IMG/VR virus record: IMGVR_UViG_3300028024_000006
Span: 30,464-94,463 of that record
DNA length: 64,000 nucleotides
Source: a virus
Direction: 5' to 3' (one strand)
Within the stretch, counting starts at the first letter, position 1. Each line of letters opens with the position of its first letter. The position numbers were made by a program, and so were the translations under genes. This document shows positions 15,917 to 24,318 of this stretch, piece after piece. Under the pieces are notes generated by a model that was not told where the DNA came from, did no database searches, and was given only the letters and a program-made list of their open reading frames with translations.

Positions 15917-18016
15917 TTAAGCGTTCGGTTGCGGAATCGCGCCAGCGATACGGCCAGCGAACTGCCCTGCACTGTTGCGAATGAGCGGAATCTTGTTGAC
16001 CACGCACCAGTTATGCATTGGAACCGGCGTAGAGGAACCCGGTGGCGTATAGGTCACCGTGTTGCCCTGGCTATCGCGCAGATTAATAAGACTGCCGATG
16101 TAGTTCCCCTTCAGACCGGTCGCGACGCCTTTCCCGCCCATCCAGAAAACGGAGCCTTCAGGCGGCACGGAGGCCAACGCGAATTCAACGGTTGTTGGGT
16201 CAACAACGGTAGCCGAATTGATCGCGATTTCCGACCCTCCCGGCGTCAGACAGTTCATGCCGTACTGCGGGGCCGCTGGCACGGTCGGGTACGTCGTGTC
16301 GAGGACAAGGCCACTTCGGTTGAACTGCACGCGCAGTACAGTGCCCTGAAGGTTCCACCGCATTGGCCGCAGCGGCTGAAAAGGACGCTTCAGCAGACAT
16401 ACCTGATTGATCGCGAGACCCACATATGCACCCCACACGTTCCGCGAAATCGAGTCGCCGTGTTGAATGTCAGACCCGAAATTCCACCAATATGACGGCG
16501 CAGCCATGACAAACATATCCGGGCGTACGTCCGTTGCCTGAAGCTGGGCAAGCGCGACAGACTTAACATAGTCCGGACCCCACGAGTTCATCTGATACAG
16601 GAACATCATGCGGGTTTCGTCCTGACCGGTGATCGAACGAGCAATAGCGTCTTTCGCAACACCGTAGCCGATCAATTGTTCCCGGTAATAGTCCTGCGAA
16701 TTCTGGTAGTCGGCTTCCCCTTGCGGCCACGACTCGCCAGCATCTTTGATCGTGGCCCCCTGCGCCTGCGCGATGGTATATGCCGCCTGAAGCTGGGTCT
16801 GCCACGCAATGAAGTTCGGGGTGCCAGGGCCAAGCTGGGCGATTGACTGTCCGCCTTGTGCGTTGTTCAGGCAGACGGGGATGAACTTTTGCTGCGTGTA
16901 GCTAATCCCGTGGCGCGACTGGATGATCTGCTTCAGGTAGTTCAAGGCCCCGAACATCGGGATTTCACCAGTGCCGCCACCAGTCAATGCTTGCGCGCAA
17001 TTCGCCGACGTCATCGGCAAAAAGGATGCGAGGCCGGTTGTGGCGTTCGGCGGGAAACCAACACAATCGAACGGTTGTGCGGTGGTGATTCCCGGCGTCC
17101 CCTGACCGGACGCACCATTGCTCTGGCCGCCATTCTGGAACACCGCATATGACGATCCAAAATGAGGGAAATCCGCCCCGGTGATAAGGCGATCAACGGG
17201 GCGGCCATTCAGGGTAGTGACGACTGCCTTGGCCGTTTCGAATATGCCGTCATCGCGGACCCCTACACTGAATGCCCCGGTTCCGTCAGCCAGCACATGA
17301 GCATATCCGGGGAATCCATCTGCAATAGACAGGTTCTTGACCGCCAACGCCTGAAGGACGGCCTTGGCGACGTTCCACGTACCGTCGTTCATGATGCCGC
17401 CAGCAGCATTGCCCGCGCCATCCAGAAACGTAAACGCATATCCCGCGAGCGTCGTAAGCGGAAGGGCCGCGAGATTCGGCAGAGTCACGATGAACTGCGC
17501 GACGCCGCCATTGTTCAGATAGAGATCGAGCGTGCCGTTCGTCGTGGCCGAAGGGGTGAAAAAATACTTCCCCTGCGCAATGGCCGCAAGTCCTGCTGCG
17601 GTCGTGGCATAGATCAATTGGGCGGCTACAGCAACTCCCGCCTGCTGTGTCGTGACTGCGGCAGATTGCGACGCCGCTGTCGCCGCAGCCGCAGCCGCAG
17701 CCGCCTGAGCCGTAGCTACCCCAGCTTGCGTTCCAATCGCTGTGGCGCTTGCGGCTGCGGCAGAGGCGCTTTGCGCCGCCGCTGCTTGCGACGTACCGAT
17801 TGCTCCTATGGCATTGGATACCGCCTGCGCCGCCGCCGTCGCCGCCGAGGTTCCTGCCGCCGACAGGGCTTGCGCCGCCGACGTTCCCGCCGCCGTCGCG
17901 GAGCTATCCGCCTGGTTCTTTTGCGTGTTCGCCTGCTGTAGCAGGAATTGATTGTTGGAGTCGATTTCGTCGGGGGTGAGCGCACGCCCGACGTCAGTGC
18001 TCAGTATCAGGGCCAT
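15917..18016 (-). CDS. Tail fibre/spike with sialate-O-acetylesterase-like domain
   Basis: A 699-residue protein. Residues 1-120 are Ala-rich heptad-like sequence of the type that trimerises phage fibres; a beta-rich section follows. From about residue 295 it carries GGQSNGASGQG (block I serine motif), ESWPQGEADYQ (QGEAD motif) and a downstream HGDS histidine, matching carbohydrate esterases of the SASA/PF03629 type. It probably deacetylates surface polysaccharide during adsorption. Confidence 0.75.
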   Translation of the reverse strand: MALILSTDVGRALTPDEIDSNNQFLLQQANTQKNQADSSATAAGTSAAQALSAAGTSAATAAAQAVSNAIGAIGTSQAAAAQSASAAAASATAIGTQAGVATAQAAAAAAAATAASQSAAVTTQQAGVAVAAQLIYATTAAGLAAIAQGKYFFTPSATTNGTLDLYLNNGGVAQFIVTLPNLAALPLTTLAGYAFTFLDGAGNAAGGIMNDGTWNVAKAVLQALAVKNLSIADGFPGYAHVLADGTGAFSVGVRDDGIFETAKAVVTTLNGRPVDRLITGADFPHFGSSYAVFQNGGQSNGASGQGTPGITTAQPFDCVGFPPNATTGLASFLPMTSANCAQALTGGGTGEIPMFGALNYLKQIIQSRHGISYTQQKFIPVCLNNAQGGQSIAQLGPGTPNFIAWQTQLQAAYTIAQAQGATIKDAGESWPQGEADYQNSQDYYREQLIGYGVAKDAIARSITGQDETRMMFLYQMNSWGPDYVKSVALAQLQATDVRPDMFVMAAPSYWWNFGSDIQHGDSISRNVWGAYVGLAINQVCLLKRPFQPLRPMRWNLQGTVLRVQFNRSGLVLDTTYPTVPAAPQYGMNCLTPGGSEIAINSATVVDPTTVEFALASVPPEGSVFWMGGKGVATGLKGNYIGSLINLRDSQGNTVTYTPPGSSTPVPMHNWCVVNKIPLIRNSAGQFAGRIAGAIPQPNA

Positions 18017-18031
18017 TGATGAAGTGCCTTA

Positions 18032-18892
18032 TTAGCTGAATACGCCACGCGCGATAGTGCGATTCCAGTCAGCATCCAGCACAGTTACTGGATCGCGACC
18101 GCTGATTGCGAGGTTTTCAATCCAGCAGCGATATGCCTTCCACTTCTTGTCAGCCGTAGTACCCGACAGGCCGAAAGCGGAAGTCGGACCAAAACCTGCC
18201 TGTGCTGCACTGAAGTTAACAGTGTTGTTTGCACCCCCTGAAATCAGCCCCGAATAGCGGCGACCGCTGGCCGTTCGAATGGATGCCTGGAAGCCTGCCG
18301 CCGTGCGATAGCAGGAAATCTGTGCGAGCATGCCGTAGTCGCTCGCTATCGTATTGATATTGGCCTGCTCCGTAGCGTTGAGTGCAGTCTGTCGGCGCAT
18401 CGTGAAGTTAGGGCTACCGCTGCCGGACATACCCATCAGTGCGACTTCGGGGGAAGTGGTATAGGTAGATGCAGGGCATGCGCTAAATAGCGGTGAAATC
18501 CCTGCGAAGCTGGCAAAGTCGGCTTGAGCCGGAACCTTGATGTAGCAGCACTCAATGAAATACTGATTCGCTGCGGCCCACAGACTCGCGAAGACAGTAG
18601 CGGGAAGCCCCAGCCACATGTTCTTATCCGTTACAGGCGTGAAGTCCACGCCGTTCCCACCCCACCCCAGCGTTTGCCCAGCCGGGACAATCCACGCCGC
18701 ATCCGCCGCCCGCTTGGATACGTCGAGCACATGGGTTCCGTTCACCGGAGCCGCAGCCGTCGGATACGAATATGAATTCGCGAAGTCAGCAATGAATTGC
18801 ACGCCCCCGTTATCCCCGAACAGAAGTTGATCGTTCATAAGAACCGGAAGCGATGCATCCGAAGCCGCGCGGTCAAGTTTGATTTTAAGCAT
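18032..18892 (-). CDS. Tail-fibre-associated protein
   Basis: A 286-residue protein between the two esterase fibres, starting at ATG 18892 behind AAGGAAGC. It opens MLKIKLDRAASDASLPVL and is beta-rich and low in charge. Residues DADWNRTIARGVFS end the protein. Composition and position indicate an adhesin component; no domain is confidently recognised. Confidence 0.55.
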   Translation of the reverse strand: MLKIKLDRAASDASLPVLMNDQLLFGDNGGVQFIADFANSYSYPTAAAPVNGTHVLDVSKRAADAAWIVPAGQTLGWGGNGVDFTPVTDKNMWLGLPATVFASLWAAANQYFIECCYIKVPAQADFASFAGISPLFSACPASTYTTSPEVALMGMSGSGSPNFTMRRQTALNATEQANINTIASDYGMLAQISCYRTAAGFQASIRTASGRRYSGLISGGANNTVNFSAAQAGFGPTSAFGLSGTTADKKWKAYRCWIENLAISGRDPVTVLDADWNRTIARGVFS

Positions 18893-18901
18893 GTTGCTTC
18901 C

Positions 18902-21349
18902 TTAGAGATTGATGAGAGTGCGATAGATCGCGTCTACCATTGCGCGTCCACCAGTAGGAGGATCGGGGTGGGTGTTATCGGAGTTGAACCACGGGCGACC
19001 GCTGGTAGACCCATAGCTTTGTGGATTGTTGGCGGGGCCGAACACGTACTGAAGGTCAAGAAACGCGCAGTTTTTCGCCTGCGCGACCTGATACATGGCG
19101 TCGGCATATTGCGGCATCGGCGTCGCCCTGCCGAGCAGGTTCTCAGGCGGGCAAATCATCATGATGTCGGTGTACGGCAGGACGCTCTGGATGTTCGTGA
19201 CGAGCGTAGTCAGGTTCGCCAGAAACCCGGATGGGGCCATCGCTGCCTGGTCGTTGGTGCCGAACATGATCGTGATGAGGTTGGGCGCGAGCTTCACTAG
19301 CCCGGCAAGCCACTGGGTGGTGTTCGCGTTGTTCCAGTTGATCGTGCTACTGCCCGACGCGCCCAGCTTGTGAAAGCGGATGCCGTCGGTCGTCTTCTGG
19401 ATATCCACACCGAATAGCGTGACCGTACCCGATACGACTGCGAATTCAAGCCGGAATGGGTTGGTCGGCTGCCCTACCAGATCGGCTGTGTTCAGCAGGC
19501 CATCGCTCGCCAGATTCAATGTCGTCAGGCCGCTCCAGGTGCCAAGCGTCAGGTCTTTCCACCGGTAGCTTATAACGCCGCCTGTGCCAAGGTAGAACAG
19601 GCGCACCAGCGACACGTTCGCCACACTCGTTACGTCAATCAGGTCGCCTGCCGCACTGGACGTCACTTGCCCAAGGTCCGGCGAGTACTGCCCGAAGTAG
19701 ACCGAGATATCCCATGATCCCGTCTTCGTGTAGCTCGCGTTTCCGCTGTTCGCGTTTCCGTTGGGCAGGTTGCCGCCGAGGTTGCCGAAGCCGCACCAGC
19801 CTGGCCCTGCGTCGCCGTAGACCGGTGCCAGAATCTGCTGCATGACGCCGGTCCAGCGTGCTGGATTCTGCGAGTAGGAGTCGCCGATGGCCGCGATGAT
19901 GTGCTGCACACCCGTGTCACCGTAGGAGCGCTTACGCAGGCGCATACGGGTTTCACGCAGGAACCATTCACCCCAGTGGTAGTGAACGGGCAGGCCATAA
20001 GGCTTGAGCGACTGGCTGAGTCGCTGGTCAACGCTGTTCTTTGTACCGCGCGCATCGACCAACTCCTGCGGCGTCGCGAGCTTGCCGTACAGAGTACCGT
20101 CGTAACCCACCGCGAAAAGCAGCCGGTCGTTCGCGTCGGAAATCTCGAACAGGTAGTCGGTTGAGACGGCTGTCGAATCGAGCGTCACGCTACCGATAGA
20201 CTGCGTGGCGGGGCCGCTACCGGGCGCGAGCCCGATTGAATAGGTGCCGTCGGGGTTCCTGGCAATCTGAATCCCATTACCTTGTACGAGCGGAAGTTTC
20301 GCAAAGAGCGTCCCATCATTGCCGATGGCACAAAGCATCTTGTCGAGCGAATCGACTACCGCATACAGGTAGTCCTGGTAAGAGCCGTTTCCGTCCACGC
20401 TAGACGCGTTCAGCGACAGCGGTGCCGACAGCGACAGCGGTGCGGTAACGGCCAGCGGCGTGCTCACCGTGCCCAGCGAAAACGAGTACGTCCCGTCGGC
20501 ATTCCGGTTGACGTTCACACCGCTCCCGCCGCTCAGGCCAAGTTTAGCGAGGAACGTTCCGTCATTGGTGATGCTGCAAAGCAGCTTTTCCGCTGAATCA
20601 ACGATTGCCCACAGCAAATCCTGAGCGCTACCATTTCCATCTATCGAAGACGAATTCAGCGTCAGCGGCGTAGTCAGCTTGCCAAGGGATAGCGTGTACG
20701 TGCCGTCCGCGTTCGGAGTGACATTAACCCCATTACTGCCAGACAGGCCGAGCTTCGCAAGGAAGGTGCCGTCCTGCGTGATATACCAAAGCGCACGGCC
20801 CAGCGAGTCCACCAACGAACCGAGAACCGGGTTGCCGTTGATGAAATTGTCGCCCGAAGCAAAGCTCTGGATCATCGCGTCGAGATAGGCCTGCTGCGTC
20901 ATGGATGCGATCTGAACCCCAGCGCCCGCTTGCCGCTGATAGGCGATGACCGATTTCCCATCCACCGACGGCGCACTGAAGTTTTGGCCGTCCACGCTTG
21001 CGGCCAACCCCGCCGCCAAGGTCGGATACAGTCGGGCATAAGCCGTCGCCACACCGGATGCGGCGCTTGCGAGACCGGCTTGAGCGGCTGCGAGAACTGC
21101 CTGTTGACCTGCCGCGTTGGCGAACGTCTGAGCGGCGTCACGCGCAGCCTCTGCGGGCGCTACTGCGGCCTGAGCGGTGTTCGCGTTCTCCGTTGTCGTG
21201 ACGACTGCGCCGTTCGTTTGATCGAGCGCATCCTGTGCAGCTTCGACGGATGCGGCGGCAGCATCAGAGATGACTTTGGCAAAAGCATCCGCAGGACGCC
21301 CCTGGATACCCGCGAGTTGCGCATCCTTCAACCATTCAGCTAGGCTCAT
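18902..21349 (-). CDS. Large tail fibre with SGNH/GDSL esterase domain and internal repeats
   Basis: An 815-residue protein. ATG 21349 overlaps the upstream stop (ATGA); a GTG at 21361 is an alternative. Residues 1-120 are Ala-rich coiled coil. Residues about 180-430 hold four repeats built around a DGTxxAKL core and a NxDGTYxxxLG strand. The C-terminal half is an SGNH hydrolase: AIGDSYSQN (block I serine), MFGTNDQ (block III) and DNTHPDPPTGG (block V Asp/His). It likely deacylates the bacterial glycan receptor. A second, unrelated esterase lies downstream. Confidence 0.8.
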   Translation of the reverse strand: MSLAEWLKDAQLAGIQGRPADAFAKVISDAAAASVEAAQDALDQTNGAVVTTTENANTAQAAVAPAEAARDAAQTFANAAGQQAVLAAAQAGLASAASGVATAYARLYPTLAAGLAASVDGQNFSAPSVDGKSVIAYQRQAGAGVQIASMTQQAYLDAMIQSFASGDNFINGNPVLGSLVDSLGRALWYITQDGTFLAKLGLSGSNGVNVTPNADGTYTLSLGKLTTPLTLNSSSIDGNGSAQDLLWAIVDSAEKLLCSITNDGTFLAKLGLSGGSGVNVNRNADGTYSFSLGTVSTPLAVTAPLSLSAPLSLNASSVDGNGSYQDYLYAVVDSLDKMLCAIGNDGTLFAKLPLVQGNGIQIARNPDGTYSIGLAPGSGPATQSIGSVTLDSTAVSTDYLFEISDANDRLLFAVGYDGTLYGKLATPQELVDARGTKNSVDQRLSQSLKPYGLPVHYHWGEWFLRETRMRLRKRSYGDTGVQHIIAAIGDSYSQNPARWTGVMQQILAPVYGDAGPGWCGFGNLGGNLPNGNANSGNASYTKTGSWDISVYFGQYSPDLGQVTSSAAGDLIDVTSVANVSLVRLFYLGTGGVISYRWKDLTLGTWSGLTTLNLASDGLLNTADLVGQPTNPFRLEFAVVSGTVTLFGVDIQKTTDGIRFHKLGASGSSTINWNNANTTQWLAGLVKLAPNLITIMFGTNDQAAMAPSGFLANLTTLVTNIQSVLPYTDIMMICPPENLLGRATPMPQYADAMYQVAQAKNCAFLDLQYVFGPANNPQSYGSTSGRPWFNSDNTHPDPPTGGRAMVDAIYRTLINL

Positions 21350-21540
21350 TGCTTCACCCACTTACTTTCAATGATGATGTTGTTCTGGTAGTAGGTGAAC
21401 GTCCGCTTGAACAACGTCACCCCGTCATTCGCCACGCAGGTTTCGCTATCCATCGCGCCGTTCGGCCCGTTGTACGTGAAACGGTGTTCGCACAGGTCGG
21501 TATCAACGAACCCGACCGTCGCGTCATAGATGATTGCCAT
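21346..21540 (-). CDS. Small protein leading the tail-fibre operon
   Basis: A 64-residue, beta-rich protein starting at ATG 21540 behind AAAGGAG. Stop overlaps the fibre gene start. No motif recognised; may be a fibre chaperone or connector by position. The late-leader motif lies 64-72 bases upstream. Confidence 0.55.
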   Translation of the reverse strand: MAIIYDATVGFVDTDLCEHRFTYNGPNGAMDSETCVANDGVTLFKRTFTYYQNNIIIESKWVKQ

Positions 21541-21603
21541 AGCGGCCCCACTCCTTTTGTCATCGGCAATTCTCGCCGCCGTCTCGCGCGCGACGCGTGA
21601 GGC

Positions 21604-21612
21604 TTTTCCTAG
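21604..21612 (-). promoter_or_regulatory. Late-leader motif of fibre operon (CTAGGAAAA)
   Basis: Reads CTAGGAAAAGCC on the minus strand, 72 bases before the start at 21540. Same core as motifs at 29221, 58530, 61871 and 62423. No good sigma70 -10 precedes it. Confidence 0.5.
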
Positions 21613-21738
21613 TGGCGTTGGCGCAACGGTTTGACTCAGGATCGGCGGCGCGGAGAAAAATCCTTGCGATCCGGAGCGCGAGCGTTGAGCAAAATCTGGT
21701 TGCAGAAACGCACGAAAGTTTGCGGGCTTTCTCTCATT

Positions 21739-21779
21739 GCATTAGGAGAACTTAACGCGCCGCCGAGTTCTCCTAATGC
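21739..21779. repeat. Perfect 14-bp inverted repeat
   Basis: GCATTAGGAGAACT (21739-21752) and AGTTCTCCTAATGC (21766-21779) are exact complements around a 13-base loop. Both arms contain TAGGAGAA, related to the late-leader motif. It lies between the fibre operon leader and the start of the structured RNA region, and could be a hairpin or a dimeric protein site. Confidence 0.75.
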
Positions 21780-21795
21780 GCTTCGCGTGTCAGCC

Positions 21796-21804
21796 TGCTA
21801 AACT
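21796..21804 (+). promoter_or_regulatory. Possible extended -10 promoter for the non-coding RNA
   Basis: TGCTAAACT is a TGn extended -10 with hexamer TAAACT. A start about seven bases downstream falls at 21811, the first base of the first long helix. No clear -35 is present. Confidence 0.35.
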
Positions 21805-21810
21805 GGCATC

Positions 21811-22272
21811 GCTTTCAGACAATGCGCATCGGCCCGCGTGAGTGGCGAGAGACTTCGGCCCGCAGCCAAGCGACTCAACCATCGCCCGTCGAGTCGGGGA
21901 ACGTCCCGCGCGATGCGCGTCTGAAAGCCGCTCCCATACGGTCCAGTTAGCGAGTCGCTTTCCTTAAGCCGCTCGTTCGCATCGCCGCAATGGGAGCACT
22001 CTCACGCATGGCGACCTTCCGTTGCGGACACGCGGCGGTAAATTGACCTGGCCGGGTAGGGTCGCCAGTCGTGAGAGTTGAATGCGCAGGCTGATGCGCG
22101 CGAAAGGAGTGACGCTCAGGGCTTTACATTGCGCCGGGAAACCGGAGATACGATCTGGCCTGATCGCGGCGACCGCCCCCTGATGGTTGGCCGTCTAGCA
22201 TAAGGAACGCCGGAACTTCAGCACCGGCCACTCTCAAAACGAAAAGGCCCGTCATTGCGTACGGGCCTTTTC
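21811..22272 (+). ncRNA. Candidate large structured non-coding RNA (about 460 nt)
   Basis: The stretch has no plausible gene on either strand, unusual for this GC-rich genome. It contains long exact helices: 21811-21820 with 21919-21928 extended by 21824-21831 with 21911-21918 (18 bp with a three-base bulge); 21930-21937 with 21990-21997; 21998-22006 with 22070-22078 plus 22010-22016 with 22060-22066 separated by a symmetric 3x3 loop. Small hairpins include CCGG-GAAA-CCGG at 22134-22145, a GNRA tetraloop. A perfect terminator ends it. Orientation is inferred from the promoter and terminator. It is reminiscent in style of the large ornate phage RNAs GOLLD and ROOL, but I cannot assign it to either. 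Confidence 0.5.
22241..22272. terminator. Bidirectional terminator
   Basis: GAAAAGGCCCGT (22241-22252) pairs perfectly with ACGGGCCTTTTC (22261-22272). It would end the structured RNA on the plus strand and the 22.4-kb gene set on the minus strand. The stretch 22273-22406 holds no gene I can support. Confidence 0.85.
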
Positions 22273-22406
22273 ACCTTCTGCCGTCCAAAATCATCAAAGT
22301 CGTCGACCATACTCAAAGCCACGCCAGCCGGGGATTTCGGCAGCTTCCACCCCCCGAAAATGGCATAGTTGTCGATCATGCCAGATCGGCTCAAATCTGA
22401 GCCGGT

Positions 22407-22754
22407 CTACCGCCTGCCGATACCGCGCGCCGCCTTCCTTCTGCGCCGGTCGGCATTCGCGCGGACGTTGAACATCGCGCGGTTGCGCTTCTCCCGCCAC
22501 TGGTTATCCCGCCGCAGTTGCGCGACTTCGTGCTCTGCGTAGTCCGCCGCGCGCTCGACGGTGTATTCGGGATAGTGCGGAAGCGCCCGCGTGAGGGCTT
22601 CGAGGTCGAGCTTGGGCGGCGCGTCATCGGCAGTCACAATGCGCTCATCGCGCTGCACGATGACGACGCCCTGCGCCCTACTGGCAAGCGCGATGGCGAG
22701 GGCGCGGGTCACGCGTTCCGCGCCCACCACGAGCAGCACCAGCCCCGACCTCAT
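22407..22754 (-). CDS. Hypothetical protein with N-terminal hydrophobic segment
   Basis: A 115-residue protein starting at ATG 22754 in an ATGA overlap. It starts MRSGLVLLVVGAERVTRALA and ends in a strongly basic RRRRKAARGIGRR tail with a coiled segment before it. One signal-anchor-like segment and a long soluble part would fit an accessory lysis protein, but no lipobox or spanin signature is present. Confidence 0.5.
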   Translation of the reverse strand: MRSGLVLLVVGAERVTRALAIALASRAQGVVIVQRDERIVTADDAPPKLDLEALTRALPHYPEYTVERAADYAEHEVAQLRRDNQWREKRNRAMFNVRANADRRRRKAARGIGRR

Positions 22755-23158
22755 GCGCCCGCCGTATGGTCGTCGTCCTGCGGGTCGTCCGGCTTCTTCA
22801 TACCGCACCCATGAAGGAACGTCTTCACCTTCACACCCGCCGCCTGCGCCGCCAGCACGTCGTCAATCATGGTCTTGTTCATGTCGAGCATGTGGCGGTA
22901 CTGTGCGCGCGAGTGCGTAAGTGCCTCTTCCAATCGCCGGATGCGCGGCTTGCACCATTCGCGGCCAGCGCTGTGCGCACAGTGCAGGATCACGAGAAAA
23001 AACGCCCCGCCGCCGATTGCGTCCCTCCATGTCCATACCTTCGCCGGGCGGATTTCATCAATGCCCGATAGCACGCCATAGAACAGGATCGCAGAAAACG
23101 CGGCGAGCCAAAGGTGATTGCAGCAGAACACCCGCCAGAGGGTTTTAAGGATATTCAT
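22751..23158 (-). CDS. Two-span membrane protein
   Basis: A 135-residue protein with two hydrophobic segments (about residues 13-33 and 47-62), then a coiled, charged C-terminal domain ending in an acidic stretch. Coupled by overlaps to both neighbours. Possibly an envelope-associated accessory protein; no family recognised. Confidence 0.55.
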   Translation of the reverse strand: MNILKTLWRVFCCNHLWLAAFSAILFYGVLSGIDEIRPAKVWTWRDAIGGGAFFLVILHCAHSAGREWCKPRIRRLEEALTHSRAQYRHMLDMNKTMIDDVLAAQAAGVKVKTFLHGCGMKKPDDPQDDDHTAGA

Positions 23159-23676
23159 TGCGCGGCATCCTTCTTAACGCCCTTGTAGCGGTTGACCTTG
23201 GCTTGCGCAAGGCTATCCCCGCCGTAGTAGTCAACGAACGCCTGTACGCCCGCTGGCGTGGCCCCGTAGCGCCAATAACCGATGGCATCCATGACCTGCA
23301 TCGCGAGCCCGGCATCGAGCAGCGTCGCGCGTCCTGCCTTGCTGGGGATGGACTCGGACAGCAGCGGCCCGAACATGACCATCTTGACGAGCGTATCGAA
23401 CGCGCCGCCGTCACGGTCCAGAAGCCCGCGCACGAGGTCCGAAGCGAGCAAGGGATACTCAGGCTCACACGAACGCGCGTAAGCCGCGATAGCGGGCACA
23501 GCGTGCGGATCACGGGTCAGGTTCAGAACGAAGTGTTCGTCGCCGTGGCGGTCTTCGCCTGGCTGATCGCGCCCGTCCACGCGGCGCACTTCGTATTTGC
23601 GGAACACGCCCTGCAATTTCTCGGGCATGGTGAGGTCGCGCTCAGGCAGACCGGCATTGTTCTGTGCTGTGCTCAT
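23155..23676 (-). CDS. Conserved phage protein (KYxVxRVDGRD type)
   Basis: A 173-residue protein. The segment KYEVRRVDGRDQPGEDRHGDEHFVLNL followed by HAVPAIAAYA and YPLLASDL is a recurring arrangement in Pseudomonas and Burkholderia phage proteins without known function. It overlaps the end of the HNH gene upstream by 35 bases. Confidence 0.6.
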   Translation of the reverse strand: MSTAQNNAGLPERDLTMPEKLQGVFRKYEVRRVDGRDQPGEDRHGDEHFVLNLTRDPHAVPAIAAYARSCEPEYPLLASDLVRGLLDRDGGAFDTLVKMVMFGPLLSESIPSKAGRATLLDAGLAMQVMDAIGYWRYGATPAGVQAFVDYYGGDSLAQAKVNRYKGVKKDAAQ

Positions 23677-24082
23677 TGGTCAGTTCCTTTTCGACTCGTT
23701 CGAAATAGAAGGTGATCGGATGGTTGGTTTCCTGCACCAGTCCAAAGCGGACGGCGTGCCGGAAGGTCGGGTAGTTGCGGTTCAGCACTTCGAGCGTTCG
23801 GGCCAGCTTCTCGCGCCACGATTGAAGCGACATGGCGTGCTTATCGATGTTGCAAGGCGGGCACGATGGCATGTGATTCGCCGCCACGTCACGCTCAGGA
23901 CGGGTTGGCGGGCCGCTCTTCCAGTAAGCGCGGCCATCCTTGCGAGCGATTTCCGTGCGGCGCAAGACAGGCTCGAAATGGTCGGCATGCCACCGCGCCT
24001 GTAACGGCTCGCCGCAGTAGGCGCAGCGCCCGCCGTACTTCTGGCGGACCTGTTCGCGTTCGGCTTTGGTCAGTCGGCTCAT
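23642..24082 (-). CDS. HNH endonuclease
   Basis: A 146-residue protein starting at ATG 24082. CAYCGEP, WHADHFEP and NHMPSCPPCNIDKH give the two CxxC zinc pairs and the DH of an HNH/treble-clef nuclease. It is one of several HNH-type genes in the minus-strand region that contains the terminase. Confidence 0.8.
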   Translation of the reverse strand: MSRLTKAEREQVRQKYGGRCAYCGEPLQARWHADHFEPVLRRTEIARKDGRAYWKSGPPTRPERDVAANHMPSCPPCNIDKHAMSLQSWREKLARTLEVLNRNYPTFRHAVRFGLVQETNHPITFYFERVEKELTNEHSTEQCRSA

Positions 24083-24318
24083 GTCAATGCGTCGCCGATG
24101 TAATACGGCACGCCATCGAGCAGGTTGACGTCGATAAGGAATTGACACGCGACCATGCAGGCCGTGATCCACGCTTCAGTAGGGATGAACTTCGCGGCGA
24201 CGGCAGGCTCTATGCCAACGTCGCCGACCCACACCGGCACGCCGAACAGGTAGCCGGTATGGGTTGCCCCTGCTGCGACGGCTTCAGCCTCAGTCACGAA
24301 CAGGGGCGACAGGTTCAC
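24079..24318 (-). CDS. Hypothetical protein
   Basis: A 79-residue protein with GTG start at 24318 in a GTGA overlap with the upstream gene. Hydrophobic, Ala/Gly-rich with one possible membrane-associated helix (AWITACMVACQFLIDV). No family recognised. Confidence 0.5.
   Translation of the reverse strand: MNLSPLFVTEAEAVAAGATHTGYLFGVPVWVGDVGIEPAVAAKFIPTEAWITACMVACQFLIDVNLLDGVPYYIGDALT

Noticed and set aside
22220-22386. Minus-strand frame of about 50 codons starting near 22385
   Set aside because: It runs through the perfect terminator hairpin at 22241-22272 and lacks a ribosome-binding site.
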